Source: Tolypothrix campylonemoides VB511288 | GTDB lineage: Bacteria; Cyanobacteriota; Cyanobacteriia; Cyanobacteriales; Nostocaceae | Direction: 5' to 3' | DNA length: 54,543 bases | Assembly: GCA_000828075.3 (NCBI GenBank) | Contig: JXCB02000002.1 | Span: 1,124,761 to 1,179,303 of the forward strand | Shown: one piece after another, positions 7,344 to 16,435 of the stretch | Layout: every line of letters begins with the position of its first letter | How positions within the stretch are numbered: position 1 is the first letter of the stretch | The notes under the pieces: model-generated | The model's input: only the letters and a program-made list of their open reading frames with translations | The model's database searches: none | What the model was told of the DNA's origin: nothing | Position numbers and translations under genes: made by a program

Positions 7344-9089
7344 TTACCACCCGTAATCTTCACGCATTTGTTCGTAATCAAATACTTCTGGCATCTCTGG
7401 TTCAGTTTGAGCGTCAATAGATGCCACCTCTACTTGTTCCTCTGGCTCAACTCTTATTGGTTGTTTAGCTTTTTGCACTTCAGCCTGTTCTATTTTTTGA
7501 CGCTCTTTTTTGGTTTTCTTTTGAGTCGAGAAAGTTTCGCGTTCCCTTATCTCAGCCAAGATTGAGCGATTACTAACCGTCTTACCCGCCTTCCGCACCT
7601 GACGGCTACTTGCTTTTGCTTCATCTATCGATAGTTGTTCTGTCTCTAAATCTTGAGCATAAGCACGGGCAAGGAATACCTCTTTATCCCCTTCTTTGCG
7701 GTAAACCAAAATTGTTGTGATGTCTCTGGGATCGTATCGCAGCACAACACTTTCCCCTGCATAACCTGCTAGATACTCGCCTCGATACATCAAGTTTTCA
7801 AATTGCAAATAGCCGCCTCGTTGGATTTGCCGCCGTGTTTGCTTCATGAAGCAGATATCTAAATCTCGCTCGGAAAGTAAATCTAGTGTTGCAATTAACC
7901 CAGATTCCCAACGTTGAAATCGTGTTTGGTCGCCCATCCGTGCATCAAGTCGCTGGTTATAGTGATTAACGATGTAACGTACTAACTGCTGCTCTAACTG
8001 CCGTAGTGTCAAACAAGCTTCTTTTTCTGCTTCTTGGGGTCGCTCTTGTACATTCGACCCGGTATATCCTGGCAAAGTCGAGAATAACTCTGTGTTGAAT
8101 GTCTTAAACGGACGTTCAACAATACCCCCTTCACTGGGGCGAGCCTCCTGTCTCCTTCGGAGACGCTGCGCGAACGGAGGAGCTTTGCTAACGCGCAAAT
8201 GACAAACAAATCCTAAGTGCACTCCTATTTGTTGCAAATGATTGGAACGAAAATCTTTTCCACCATCTGTATAGAAATGTTCTGGCAAACCATAAGTACC
8301 CCATTCTTCATGGAGTCCATATTCTGATCCATAGCTCTTGGGCAAAATTGCATGACGCAAAGCTAGAGCAACAATCTGGGAACTCGGTGCATCATAGCCT
8401 AAATTAATACCTATGATGCAGCGAGAATAACTATCTATTACTGTTGTTAGCCAAGGACGACCGAGAATTTCACCATGTTGATCCACTAACAAAACATCAA
8501 CACGGGTATGGTCACATTGCCAAACTTGGTTACTATATTCTACTTGTAAATCTTTTCCATCACGGGTTTTAACTGATAAGCGTGAGCCACGCCAACCGGG
8601 AGAGCGAATACTTTTAGCTTTCTCCTCTTTATCAATTAAGGGTTTCAGAACACGGTAGACCGTCATGTGGGAAGGAGGCTTCACCCCTAGTTCATCTGCT
8701 CTCGCCTTAACTCTAACGGCTACCTGTTGGCGAGTCATTCTTTTACTGCCCTTATTACCCTCCTTATAGGTTTTCAAAATAAACTCTTGCCAGTTTTCAT
8801 CAACTCGGTGCTTTCCTTTGTCATTTCGTTCGGTTTGCGTTAGCCCAATTAGTCCCTCCTTTTCCCATTTATCAATGAGCCGCCGCACTGTTCGCACTGA
8901 TTTGCCAAGTTTTTCTGCTGCTTCCTTGAGCCGTTGAGCGTATGTTGTGCGATCGCCTGCCTCAAGCAGACTCTGAATCACCTCCATCTTCAACTTCGCC
9001 TCATCCGAAAGTTCCGACACAATGACATTTGTTTCGGTGAGAGTGCTATTTGAGTTTGCAGGTGTTTTAGAAGAATGAGTGTCCTGCAT
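7344..9089 (-). CDS. tnsB: TnsB DDE transposase of a V-K CAST
   Basis: Encodes about 581 residues; ATG at 9089, with GTG at 9095 as an alternative. TnsB cuts and joins the transposon ends; V-K systems lack TnsA, so insertion is copy-and-paste-like. Numbered from the GTG: helix-turn-helix region (about 45-160), then the Mu/retroviral-integrase-like core with Asp195 (VWQCDHTR), Asp277 (FYTDGGKDF) and a Glu in SEGGIVERP, then a beta-barrel part (MYRGEYLAGYAGE) and a C-terminal tail VFDYEQMREDYGW of the kind known to contact TnsC. A 17-residue repeat-derived insertion (VSKAPPFAQRLRRRQEA, 302-318) lies between the second Asp and the Glu. Whether the enzyme tolerates it is unknown. Confidence 0.93.
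   Translation of the reverse strand: MQDTHSSKTPANSNSTLTETNVIVSELSDEAKLKMEVIQSLLEAGDRTTYAQRLKEAAEKLGKSVRTVRRLIDKWEKEGLIGLTQTERNDKGKHRVDENWQEFILKTYKEGNKGSKRMTRQQVAVRVKARADELGVKPPSHMTVYRVLKPLIDKEEKAKSIRSPGWRGSRLSVKTRDGKDLQVEYSNQVWQCDHTRVDVLLVDQHGEILGRPWLTTVIDSYSRCIIGINLGYDAPSSQIVALALRHAILPKSYGSEYGLHEEWGTYGLPEHFYTDGGKDFRSNHLQQIGVHLGFVCHLRVSKAPPFAQRLRRRQEARPSEGGIVERPFKTFNTELFSTLPGYTGSNVQERPQEAEKEACLTLRQLEQQLVRYIVNHYNQRLDARMGDQTRFQRWESGLIATLDLLSERDLDICFMKQTRRQIQRGGYLQFENLMYRGEYLAGYAGESVVLRYDPRDITTILVYRKEGDKEVFLARAYAQDLETEQLSIDEAKASSRQVRKAGKTVSNRSILAEIRERETFSTQKKTKKERQKIEQAEVQKAKQPIRVEPEEQVEVASIDAQTEPEMPEVFDYEQMREDYGW
8142..8192. repeat. 51-bp small repeat inserted in the tnsB catalytic core
   Basis: The segment (core cctgtctccttcggagacg followed by ctgcgcgaacggaggag) is a GC-rich repeat with inverted-repeat character (GTCTCC/GGAGAC, CTCC/GGAG). 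It encodes 17 residues absent from the ShCAST TnsB as I recall it, which has a single residue here between CHLR and RPSEGG. The length is a multiple of three, so the frame is kept. Confidence 0.7.
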
Positions 9090-9095
9090 ATACAC

Positions 9096-9377
9096 ATTTG
9101 TTTAATTGCAACATATATGTCTATTCTACCTATCCAGAGTGACATTTAATCTGTTAAGTTTTCTAAAACTTAGTAATTTTCCTTGTTTCTGGAAAGTGAC
9201 ACTTAAATTGTTAAATTTCAGGGATTAGACATCTAATTTGTGAATCGCGTTTAACGGTGGTTGTGAGAAGTTTAATAATTAAAAACCTGCCATAAGCTTT
9301 GTTACAGCAGGGTTTCAGTCATTTACACGTATTTTGACAATATTTTGTTAAATTGACAAATAATTAGTGAATGTACA
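9096..9377 (-). mobile_element. CAST transposon left end with TnsB-site repeats
   Basis: Read on the minus strand, the element starts TGTACATTCACTAATTATTT at 9377. Five copies of a repeat close to TTNACAAATTANNTGTC follow, at 9355-9371, 9336-9352, 9228-9244, 9198-9215 and 9141-9158, all in the same direction. This matches the TGTACA terminus and spaced TnsB sites of V-K CAST left ends, which lie next to tnsB. It also carries the promoter region of the tnsBC-tniQ operon. The five bases outside are CTAAA; the matching duplicate would lie at the right end beyond the window. Confidence 0.85.
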
Positions 9378-9678
9378 CTAAAAATTAAACTTTTGAGGGC
9401 ATATGATACTTCAAAATTGTAGTTTTTAGGTATCAGATGGATATCCTACGTATAGTTTTTGGTTAATTAGGTTGTGAACTTGCTTAAGTAGTCTTGACGA
9501 TTTACTCTAATTCTTCTCAATTAGCTAGAAAAAATGTTAGTCAGTATTTTGTTACTCTAACTTTGATAATGAGTAAGTTTGAAAACAATTAGATAAGATT
9601 TTTTAACTGTTGCTAGCCCTCAGTGAAAACAGAGGGCTTTAATATCGTTTCAATTTTCCAGCTGAGAACTAGCTCAAC
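9378..9678. other. Flank outside the CAST left end, no gene seen
   Basis: AT-rich sequence without a convincing reading frame. It contains one hairpin at 9615-9638. It presumably belongs to the chromosome that received the transposon. Confidence 0.4.
9615..9638. terminator. Hairpin downstream of the small peptidoglycan-binding gene
   Basis: Stem AGCCCTC/GAGGGCT with a ten-base loop, followed by TTTAAT on the plus strand. It lies about 40 bases after the end of the minus-strand gene at 9679. The T run is short, so its role as a terminator is only likely. Confidence 0.45.
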
Positions 9679-9921
9679 TTAATCCCACAGAAGACTGCCC
9701 AACAGATCCCAGGTTTTTGGACCAACGATACCATCTACTTTCAAATCGTTTTCTTCTTGGAAGCTTCTCACCGCTTCATCTGTTTGGTTCTGAAAGTTTG
9801 TAGTGGGTGAATCACTGTCAAGGTAATCTAAAGCAATCAAGATATTTTGTAAGAATTTTACAGCACTACCAGTATCACCCTTTTGTAGAACTGGTAATTC
9901 TTTATTAGCTGTTGCTGCCAT
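9679..9921 (-). CDS. Small peptidoglycan-binding domain protein
   Basis: Encodes 80 residues that consist almost only of a PG_binding_1 domain: LQKGDTGSAVKFLQNILIAL near the start and VDGIVGPKTWDLL near the end. Such domains bind cell-wall peptide chains. There is no signal peptide or catalytic domain, so where it acts is unclear. A purine-rich GGAGGATC stretch lies shortly before ATG (9921). Small solitary proteins of this kind are common in filamentous cyanobacteria. Confidence 0.8.
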   Translation of the reverse strand: MAATANKELPVLQKGDTGSAVKFLQNILIALDYLDSDSPTTNFQNQTDEAVRSFQEENDLKVDGIVGPKTWDLLGSLLWD

Positions 9922-9956
9922 GTTTCAGATCCTCCATAAATTGTAGTTTGATAAGC

Positions 9957-10262
9957 TTAACCACGTTCCAGATACTTCTTAATGCAATGCACAGAACCTA
10001 AGTTTTGTGCAAAGAGGTGAAAATCAGCGAGTTGATGAACCACAAAACCTAGTCCTTGCCAAATGCGTTTATTTTCCGCCTTAATGGAAGCAAGATCCGC
10101 CCAATCACCAAGACCGTATGTTGGTAGCCAGACGTGATTCCCATTATACGTATCAATTTGCACTAGACTGTTATTTGTTGTGGCAAAGTACCAAAAACGG
10201 GTTTTGCTTGCAATATCATCAACATACGTGATTGGTAAAGGGCAAGGAACAGTTGCGAAGTA
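9957..10262 (-). pseudogene. C-terminal relic, possibly of an amidinotransferase/agmatine deiminase-fold protein
   Basis: An open frame of about 100 codons ends at 9957; its 5' side stops at a small repeat near 10265 and no good start is seen (a GTG at 10163 would give 68 residues). The residues include VDDIASKTRFWYFATTNNSL, HVWLPTYGLGDWADL and a C-terminal NLGSVHCIKKYL. A late Cys after a Gly/His stretch recalls the catalytic Cys of the agmatine deiminase / peptidyl-arginine deiminase fold, but this link is weak. What is clear is a truncated coding remnant that lost its N-terminal part. Confidence 0.45.
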
Positions 10263-10263
10263 C

Positions 10264-10505
10264 TTCCGCGTAGCGTGCGCCTTAGCGCATTTTCTAATCG
10301 CCTAAGCTAAAAGGGGGTTATAAAAGCGAATTTGGTATAACCTCAGTCCATATCTGTTTCCAGAGGAAGAGGAAGTGCTCTACCTATTCTTAATAAATGT
10401 AAGTTAAATTATCTTATGCACTTTCAATTCCATCGGTTCACAAGTTTTGTCGCTGGGTAGCGATCGCCCAAAGCGCAGCCCCACCATAGGCGATCGCTAC
10501 CCATA
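10264..10505. repeat. Small dispersed repeats between relic and SDR gene
   Basis: Contains cttccgcgtagcgtgcgcct near 10264 and a HIP1-bounded repeat (gcgatcgcccaaagcgcagccc ... taggcgatcgc, 10461-10497). The second resembles the insertion in tniQ. No gene is seen here. Confidence 0.5.
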
Positions 10506-10637
10506 ACACTGTTCCTTGCCAAATCGCCGATAAACGCTTAGATTCCCGACAACTTTGGCGAAGATATAGCGGCTTTTGAAGCGCTATAGCTTCCCGTCAC
10601 AGGTAGGATTCACAAGCGCCTATTTGCCCCTGCTATC

Positions 10638-11378
10638 TCAAGCTGTTCCGCCGTTAACGCGGATGTTTTGCCCAGTGATCCAACGCGCTTCGTCACTCGC
10701 AAGAAACGCCACCACATCAGCAATATCTTGCACTTGTCCGAGTCGTCCTAATGCTGCCATTCCGGCTAAACGATTTATTTGTTCTTCGGTTTTGCCTTGT
10801 CTGAACAGTTCTGTATCGGTGGGACCAGGAGAGATGACGTTGACTGTGATATTGCGTCCTCCCAACTCTTTCGCCACAACCCTTGTGAGTTGTTCGACAG
10901 CACCTTTAGTTGCCACGTAAGCACTATAGGTAGGCAGTATCATAGCTGTTGTTGATGAAGAAAAATTGATAATGCGTCCGCCGTCTGCCAAGTGCTGTGC
11001 AGCTTGTTGGCAAGCAAAATAAGTCCCTTTGACATTGATGGCAAAAATCTTGTCGAAATCTTCTTCTGTTACCTCAGTAATTGGTTTATAGAAAATAACA
11101 CCAGCATTATTGACCAAAATATCGACTTTGCCAAAACGTTCAATTGTCTGCTGAAAAAGTCGCTGGATATCAGCAACTTTGCTGACATCGCCTTGGAGTG
11201 CAATTGCTTGTACTCCAAGCTTTTCGATTTCTGTAACAACTTCTTGTGCCTTGTCTACATTACCCGCATAGTTCACGACAACTGATGCACCGTTACTAGC
11301 TAATTTTAGGGCGATCGCACGTCCAATTCCCCGTGATGCACCAGTGACGAGCGCAACTTTTTCTACAAGAGGTGCCAT
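10638..11378 (-). CDS. SDR family oxidoreductase (FabG-like)
   Basis: Encodes 246 residues from ATG at 11378, chosen because GGAAAG precedes it at good distance; a longer form from 11402 is possible. It is a classical short-chain dehydrogenase: cofactor motif TGASRGIG, VNNAG, catalytic Ser in INFSSST, Tyr/Lys in YSAYVATKG, and a C-terminal ARWITGQNIRVNGG. It likely reduces a carbonyl with NADPH; the substrate cannot be told. It is similar to the SDR at 40101. A perfect 29-bp palindrome lies just upstream (11407-11435), and a pirin gene follows on the same strand side, suggesting a shared stress regulon. Confidence 0.88.
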   Translation of the reverse strand: MAPLVEKVALVTGASRGIGRAIALKLASNGASVVVNYAGNVDKAQEVVTEIEKLGVQAIALQGDVSKVADIQRLFQQTIERFGKVDILVNNAGVIFYKPITEVTEEDFDKIFAINVKGTYFACQQAAQHLADGGRIINFSSSTTAMILPTYSAYVATKGAVEQLTRVVAKELGGRNITVNVISPGPTDTELFRQGKTEEQINRLAGMAALGRLGQVQDIADVVAFLASDEARWITGQNIRVNGGTA

Positions 11379-11406
11379 AAATGTCTTTCCTTTACTAAAC
11401 ATTAAT

Positions 11407-11435
11407 TTTGCTTCTAGGTTGAACCTAGAAGCAAA
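11407..11435. promoter_or_regulatory. Perfect palindrome upstream of SDR gene (candidate operator)
   Basis: Two 14-bp arms, TTTGCTTCTAGGTT and its exact complement, flank one central base. It lies 29 bases before the SDR start. Further short palindromes follow (TTTCTAGAAA, AATTCTTGAGAATT near 11450-11475). It could be an operator or an mRNA hairpin; no run of T follows, so a terminator is less likely. Confidence 0.5.
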
Positions 11436-11514
11436 GCTGGGGGTTTCTATGTTTCTAGAAAATTCTTGAGAATTAGCAACAATTGCTCAAAATTTTTCGT
11501 TTTTCAGGTGTTCC

Positions 11515-12231
11515 TTACGCCAAATCAAAAAGCAAGATTTCTCCACCAATTTCGGTGGTGATTTCAAGTTGCTCTTCGCCACTGATTTGCACTCCATCAC
11601 CGGCTCTGAGTTCCTCGCCATTGAGGGTTACGACACCTTGAGCTATTTGCAACCAAGCATAACGATTGGGTTTGACGTCATAATTTATAACGTCACCAGG
11701 TTGTAAAACAGATGTGTATAAATCCACATCTTGATGAATGGTTATAGCACCATCACGCCCATCTTTAGCACCAATTAAACGTAGTTTTCCACGTCTTTCT
11801 TCAAGAGAAAAAGCTTTTTGGTCATACCTTGGTTGCAATCCTTGTTTGTTAGGAAGAATCCAAATTTGCAGAAAGTGGACTGGCTCAGTTTCAGAATGAT
11901 TGTATTCGCTGTGCGTAATGCCAGTACCAGCGCTCATGATTTGCGCTTCACCAGGACGTATGACTGAACCAGTTCCCAAGCTGTCTTTATGTTCTATTGC
12001 TCCTTCTAAAACATAAGTAAAGATTTCCATATCACGGTGTCCATGCGTTGGGAAACCAGCACCGGGAACAACACGGTCATCGTTAATCACTCGTAAAGCG
12101 CGAAATCCCATGCGGTTTGGATCATAAAAACCACCAAAGGAAAATGTGTGATAACTATCGAGCCAGCCTATCTTGGTACGACCGCGTGAATTTCTATCAT
12201 GAATGAGGTGGGTTTTGGTATTAGCAGCCAT
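11515..12231 (-). CDS. Pirin family protein (YhhW-like)
   Basis: Encodes 238 residues from ATG at 12231, chosen because GGAGGG lies seven bases upstream. It is a bicupin of the pirin family; bacterial members such as YhhW have quercetin 2,3-dioxygenase activity in vitro, while the natural role is unsettled. The metal-site pattern is present: GFPTHGHRDMEIFTYVLEG, then EHKDS, then GTGITHSEYNH. A 16-bp palindrome lies about 60 bases before the start. With the nearby SDR gene it probably belongs to an electrophile or oxidative stress set. Confidence 0.88.
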   Translation of the reverse strand: MAANTKTHLIHDRNSRGRTKIGWLDSYHTFSFGGFYDPNRMGFRALRVINDDRVVPGAGFPTHGHRDMEIFTYVLEGAIEHKDSLGTGSVIRPGEAQIMSAGTGITHSEYNHSETEPVHFLQIWILPNKQGLQPRYDQKAFSLEERRGKLRLIGAKDGRDGAITIHQDVDLYTSVLQPGDVINYDVKPNRYAWLQIAQGVVTLNGEELRAGDGVQISGEEQLEITTEIGGEILLFDLA

Positions 12232-12291
12232 AGATTTTCCCTCCATTTTGATGGTTGATTGCAGTAAAAACATTCTGCACACGTGTTGGCT

Positions 12292-12307
12292 ACCATTCAT
12301 GAATGGT
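12292..12307. promoter_or_regulatory. 16-bp palindrome upstream of pirin gene (candidate operator)
   Basis: ACCATTCATGAATGGT is a perfect palindrome 60 bases before the pirin start, within the expected promoter region. The sequence differs from the palindrome upstream of the SDR gene. Confidence 0.45.
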
Positions 12308-12728
12308 TACAGCAGCCAGAACAAGCTTTTTCTTTCGTAGCTACAGTGCAGGAATGATAATTTTGGAGTTGCTTAACTAAGAAATTTCGTGAATCAATAC
12401 TCAATTTAGGTATGGTTGAATACCAGGTTACAACAGCTATGTTTACAAAATCACTAAACAAACTTTTTCTTTAGATTTCTCTAATTGCACCTGGTTTTCA
12501 ACTATCTCAATCTTAAAATATGTAAATATAAAATGAAAAGTACGCACTTGAAAGTGCCCTACTTACCAAAAGGATACTGCTAAATTACATTCAGAATCCC
12601 GACTTCTTCAAGAAGTCGGTATTCTAAAAATTTAAATGCACACGACTGTAACAGATAAGCTGGGTTGAAGAACGAAACCCAGCCTACAATACATGACTAA
12701 TAGCTATTAACTATTAGCAACAACAGAC
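12308..12728. other. Intergenic stretch with two repeat hairpins
   Basis: No reading frame of note. Two hairpins: 12593-12625 (CCGACTTCTT/AAGAAGTCGG core with outer AGAAT/ATTCT) and 12659-12683 (GCTGGGTT/AACCCAGC). Both types recur between cyanobacterial genes. The second lies about 45 bases after the dps stop and could end its transcript. Confidence 0.45.
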
Positions 12729-13310
12729 TTATCTGACAGCAGGTTGTTTAACAACAGCTTGCTCTTCAGTTTTAATATTAGCTGCATTACCATTTCCATT
12801 TTGGGTGACAGCGGCTTGCAAATGAGCTTCGAGGAACCACAGGCGTTTGTCAACGGTGCGAGACACTTCGGTGTAAAGGTCAGCGGTGTCAGCATCGCCT
12901 AGCTCATCGGTTTTGTCAATGGCTTCCCGCAATTGCTTAGCATAGGGTGCAAAGCGCTCTGCTAAAGCTGTTACATGCTCCATACCCATTAAAATATCAG
13001 TAGGATATTCTGGCAGGAATGAATTCTCAGCAGCCATACGAACTGTGCCACAAGCATACCCACCCAAAGCGGTGATACGTTCGGCAAACATATCAATGTA
13101 CTCTTCTAACTCACCTGCAATTTCATCAAACATTTCGTGCAACTGGTAGAAGTCGGTGCCTTTAACGTTCCAGTGCGCTTGCTTGACTTGGCTTTTGAGA
13201 TCAGATGTTGCGGCTAGAGTCTGGTTGAGAGTTGCAGCAATCTGCTTGCGCGCTTCGGCTGGAATGTCAATGCGGGTTGGGTAAAGACGTGTTGAAAGAT
13301 TATCGCTCAT
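12729..13310 (-). CDS. dps: Dps family ferritin-like protein
   Basis: Encodes 193 residues from ATG at 13310, preceded by GAGAGG; an upstream in-frame start at 13343 looks like leader sequence. Dps proteins form 12-subunit shells that oxidise Fe(II) with peroxide and protect DNA. The inter-subunit ferroxidase ligands are visible in KQAHWNVKGTDFYQLHEMFDEI (His, Asp, Glu). A C-terminal tail of about 25 residues rich in N, A, V and K extends past the core. Promoter region lies in 13311-13440. Confidence 0.92.
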   Translation of the reverse strand: MSDNLSTRLYPTRIDIPAEARKQIAATLNQTLAATSDLKSQVKQAHWNVKGTDFYQLHEMFDEIAGELEEYIDMFAERITALGGYACGTVRMAAENSFLPEYPTDILMGMEHVTALAERFAPYAKQLREAIDKTDELGDADTADLYTEVSRTVDKRLWFLEAHLQAAVTQNGNGNAANIKTEEQAVVKQPAVR

Positions 13311-13653
13311 TGTTCTACCTCTCTCATCAGCGTGACAAGACAAGTTTACAGATACTGCTATGCTCTCGGAAACTCTCTATCGGCAGATGGAATTTTTGCT
13401 GAACAAATTATAATTATTGTTAATTATTTACACCTGGTATTATAAGCAATTGCAATGGTTGCCTATATGACTGGATGTACCACCGTACGCAGATTATCGG
13501 GATAATTTGGCTGGTTTTAGCGCGTAAAGTCGCGATCGCCACTTGTAAAAGGTGTACTCGTTCCCAAGCATAGTTGACAGACTCCTAACGCACTTTTGCC
13601 TAAAAGTTTGTTTGTATCTCATGATGTGTGTTTTAGCTTGATGAAATTGAGTT
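13311..13653. other. dps promoter region and intergenic sequence
   Basis: No gene seen. The stretch next to dps should hold its promoter. A HIP1 octamer lies near 13533. Confidence 0.35.
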
Positions 13654-13781
13654 TAGGGATTTCCAAGAAATAAATTATCCATCTTGTGGGGTGGGCGTCC
13701 CCGCCCGCCCTCGATCTGAACGGGCTTTCTTTTCCGTTCCACAAGAGATTTTTGGATACTTTTTTATTTGGAAGTCCCTTA
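13654..13781. mobile_element. Miniature element, copy 1 of a two-copy family
   Basis: About 128 bp, bounded by TAGGGATTTCCAAGAAATAA and an imperfect inverted copy ending TTATTTGGAAGTCCCTTA. The same ends bound a 140-bp element at 45584-45723, while the interiors differ. Ends in TA suggest TA target duplication, as with IS630/Tc1-type transposases, but this is inference. It has no coding capacity. Confidence 0.65.
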
Positions 13782-13884
13782 GCGATCGCCTTGTACTGCT
13801 GTCTTGTCTATTCTTGTAAAAAGTATCAAAATCTTGCGGTAATTCTTCAAAGAACAACAGTATGCGCTTGCTTAAACTAGAAAG

Positions 13885-14120
13885 ATGGCAAACGATGAGG
13901 TAACGGTCATGCTAGGTTTCAATCATGACAATCGTGTGGTTAGTGAGGATATGGGAGAAGTTCGAGTACACGTGAGACGACTGAAGCTGCTTTAGTTGCA
14001 GGTGATGAGGTGCTGATTGGTCAGACTGTGTTGGAAACGTTAGATTTCCTGGTGGACTGTAAAAATCAGCGTTTAATCCCGAATCCGAAACATCCGGAGT
14101 ATCCAGTATTTAGGATATAG
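13885..14120 (+). pseudogene. Clan AA aspartic protease relic
   Basis: The 3' half, in one frame, reads LIGQTVLETLDFLVDCKNQR then LIPNPKHPEYPVFRI, the typical C terminus of small retropepsin-like (clan AA) proteins in cyanobacteria. The 5' half in another frame reads MANDEVTVMLGFNHDNRVV then EDMGEVRVHVRR, and stops near 13993. The central part with the catalytic DTG is missing, so a deletion or frameshift has inactivated it. Confidence 0.6.
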
Positions 14121-14131
14121 TCTTGGAACTA

Positions 14132-16435
14132 CTACTGCGGTTTAGCCATAATTAACTCTGCTGCGGCTTCACTGTCCAATGGTGGGGAGAAAAAATATCC
14201 CTGAGCATATTCACATTTCAACTTTTGAAGGAATGCCAATTGCTCTACTGTTTCAACTCCTTCTGCTGTGACATTTATACCAAGTTTGTGTGCTAAAGAG
14301 ACGATCGCCTCAGTAATTTCTGAATCTACTGACAAAGCACCCATACCACTGATAAAGGAACGGTCAATCTTCAACATACTAATTGGAAACTGGTGGAGAC
14401 GACCTAGTGAGGAATAGCCTGTTCCGAAATCATCAATTGATAGCCCAATTCCAAGTTGCTGCAGTTGTGAGAGTACAGTAGCCGCCTGATTTCCATTTTC
14501 CATGATGACGCTTTCAGTAATCTCTAGCATTAAGCGATCAGTACTCAGACCTGTTTTCCTCAAAATGTCTACAATTTGCTGCACCAAATCAGGTTGCAAA
14601 AACTGCTTGACAGAGAGATTAACACTGATTTTCCCAGGCGCGTGATCACCAAATCGCATCTGCCAAGCTTGTAGTTGGTGGCAAGCCTCATCTAGTACCC
14701 AATAGCCAATTGGAACAATCAATCCTGTTTCTTCTGCTATGGATATGAACTCGGCTGGATTAACAATACCCCGTTCTGGATGCTGCCAGCGCACTAAAGC
14801 CTCAAACCCAGCTATCCGACCACTATTAAGTGCCACAATTGGTTGGTAACACACGCGGAACTCTTGGCGGTCAAGGGCGTGGCGCAGATCTGTGTCCAAC
14901 TGCAATCTAGTTACGGCTTGAGTATACATATTGGGATTGAATATCTCGCAACGTGCCTTACCCAAGGACTTAGCATGGTACATCGCCGTGTCGGCGTCGC
15001 GCAACAAATCTTCTGGTCGATCATATCCAGTTGTACTTAGAGCGATGCCAATACTTACGCTCGTAAAAACTTTTTGCCCTTGGAGAATAAAGGGCAATGA
15101 GAGAACCTGTTGAATCCTGTTAGCAACGTAGAGGACATCACTGACATCCTGAAGCTTCTCTAGCAAAATTGTAAACTCGTCTCCTCCAAGTCGAGCCGCT
15201 GTGTCTGAGTGACGTAGACAGGTTTTAATCTGGTTGGCGATCGCGCATAACAATTCATCGCCCACAAGATGTCCAAGGCTGTCATTAATCACTTTAAAGC
15301 GATCCAAGTCCAAAAACAGGACTGCGAACAGCTCATGATTCTCCTGACATTTTGCCTGATCAAGTGCCTGCTTGAGGCGGTTCATAAAAAATGCTCTGTT
15401 GGGTAAGCCCGTCAAGGCATCGTGAAGAGCAGCGTGCAGTAATTGCTCTTCTACCTGCTGACGAACGGCAATTTCTTTTTCCAGTTCAAGTTTGGCAATC
15501 TCAGCAACCTTCGCTCGTAGCAGAGCCTTCTCTGCTTGTTTACGCTCAGTAATGTCCCTAATGATAACTTGCGTTGCCCCTTTGCTGCGATAAGTCACTG
15601 GTATTCCTGTGATCTCGATATCAATAATCTGACCGTCAAGCCGAACCAACTTTCCCTCGTTGACAGCAGGTTGATTTGCCTTCTCCTGAAAAAGCTTCAG
15701 TTGCACCTCTGGGTTTTGCTGCTCATTTAAATAGATGAAATTTTCTATTGATTGACCGATCAGTTCTTCTGGATTTGCTGCACCAAATAGTTTGACACCA
15801 GTCGTATTTATGTAGGCTAATTTCCCTCTACTATAAACAGCGATAGATTCCGGAGAAAGTTCTATCAGGCGGCGATAGCGTTCTTCACTTGCTCTAAGCG
15901 CTGCTTCTGATTGCTGGCGCTGTATCATCGTCTCTTCTAAAGCTGTCAGATTCCGCCGTAACTCCAATTGTGTGATCACCTGTCGCCCTAGAATCCGTAA
16001 AGCTTCTTGTTGTGCAGCACTCAAATTTCGTGGTACATAATCAATGACGCATAAGGTGCCTAATGCTAGATTCTCTGGAGTAATCAGCGGAATACCAGCA
16101 TAAAATCGAATCTTAGGGTCTGAAGTCACCAAAGGATTGTGACAGAAGCGAGCATCCTGGCAAGCATCCCCAACGATAAACAGGTGAGGCTCTAGAATTG
16201 TGTAGGCACAAAAGGCTACATCCCGGGGGGTTTCTGATGCGTTTAAACCGACTTTTGATTTGAACCATTGCCGGTTAGTATCAATCAAGCTGATGAGCGC
16301 CGTTGGCGTGCTGCAAATATGTGCAGCTAAGCGGGTAAGATCATCATATGCTTGTTCCGCAGACGTATCGAGAATCTTGTACTGATGTAGCGCCTTAATC
16401 CTGGCTGCTTCATTACTTGGGAGTGGGAAGCTCAC
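14132..16435 (-). CDS. GAF-PAS-GGDEF-EAL cyclic di-GMP enzyme
   Basis: Encodes 767 residues. Order: GAF (about 25-170), PAS (about 190-310), a short coiled linker, GGDEF (about 335-500) and EAL (about 510-760). The cyclase site GGDEF is intact, and RHSD five residues before it fits the RxxD product-inhibition site. The phosphodiesterase part keeps [22 protein letters not shown] and AEGVET, so both activities may be present. It would make and break cyclic di-GMP in response to signals bound by GAF/PAS. No membrane segment is seen, so it is cytosolic. It stands alone; upstream lies a long gap. Confidence 0.93.
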   Translation of the reverse strand: MSFPLPSNEAARIKALHQYKILDTSAEQAYDDLTRLAAHICSTPTALISLIDTNRQWFKSKVGLNASETPRDVAFCAYTILEPHLFIVGDACQDARFCHNPLVTSDPKIRFYAGIPLITPENLALGTLCVIDYVPRNLSAAQQEALRILGRQVITQLELRRNLTALEETMIQRQQSEAALRASEERYRRLIELSPESIAVYSRGKLAYINTTGVKLFGAANPEELIGQSIENFIYLNEQQNPEVQLKLFQEKANQPAVNEGKLVRLDGQIIDIEITGIPVTYRSKGATQVIIRDITERKQAEKALLRAKVAEIAKLELEKEIAVRQQVEEQLLHAALHDALTGLPNRAFFMNRLKQALDQAKCQENHELFAVLFLDLDRFKVINDSLGHLVGDELLCAIANQIKTCLRHSDTAARLGGDEFTILLEKLQDVSDVLYVANRIQQVLSLPFILQGQKVFTSVSIGIALSTTGYDRPEDLLRDADTAMYHAKSLGKARCEIFNPNMYTQAVTRLQLDTDLRHALDRQEFRVCYQPIVALNSGRIAGFEALVRWQHPERGIVNPAEFISIAEETGLIVPIGYWVLDEACHQLQAWQMRFGDHAPGKISVNLSVKQFLQPDLVQQIVDILRKTGLSTDRLMLEITESVIMENGNQAATVLSQLQQLGIGLSIDDFGTGYSSLGRLHQFPISMLKIDRSFISGMGALSVDSEITEAIVSLAHKLGINVTAEGVETVEQLAFLQKLKCEYAQGYFFSPPLDSEAAAELIMAKPQ

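Noticed and set aside
7074-7565. Plus-strand frame of 163 codons across the tnsB/tnsC junction
   Set aside because: It is antisense to two well-supported genes; the hydrophobic translation is a by-product of their codons.
9378-9678. Possible tRNA or attachment site next to the CAST end
   Set aside because: No cloverleaf or T-loop sequence was seen; V-K elements usually place the other end, outside this window, near a tRNA gene.
13675-13857. Frames on both strands across the miniature element at 13654
   Set aside because: They are produced by the element and adjacent repeats; no conserved content.
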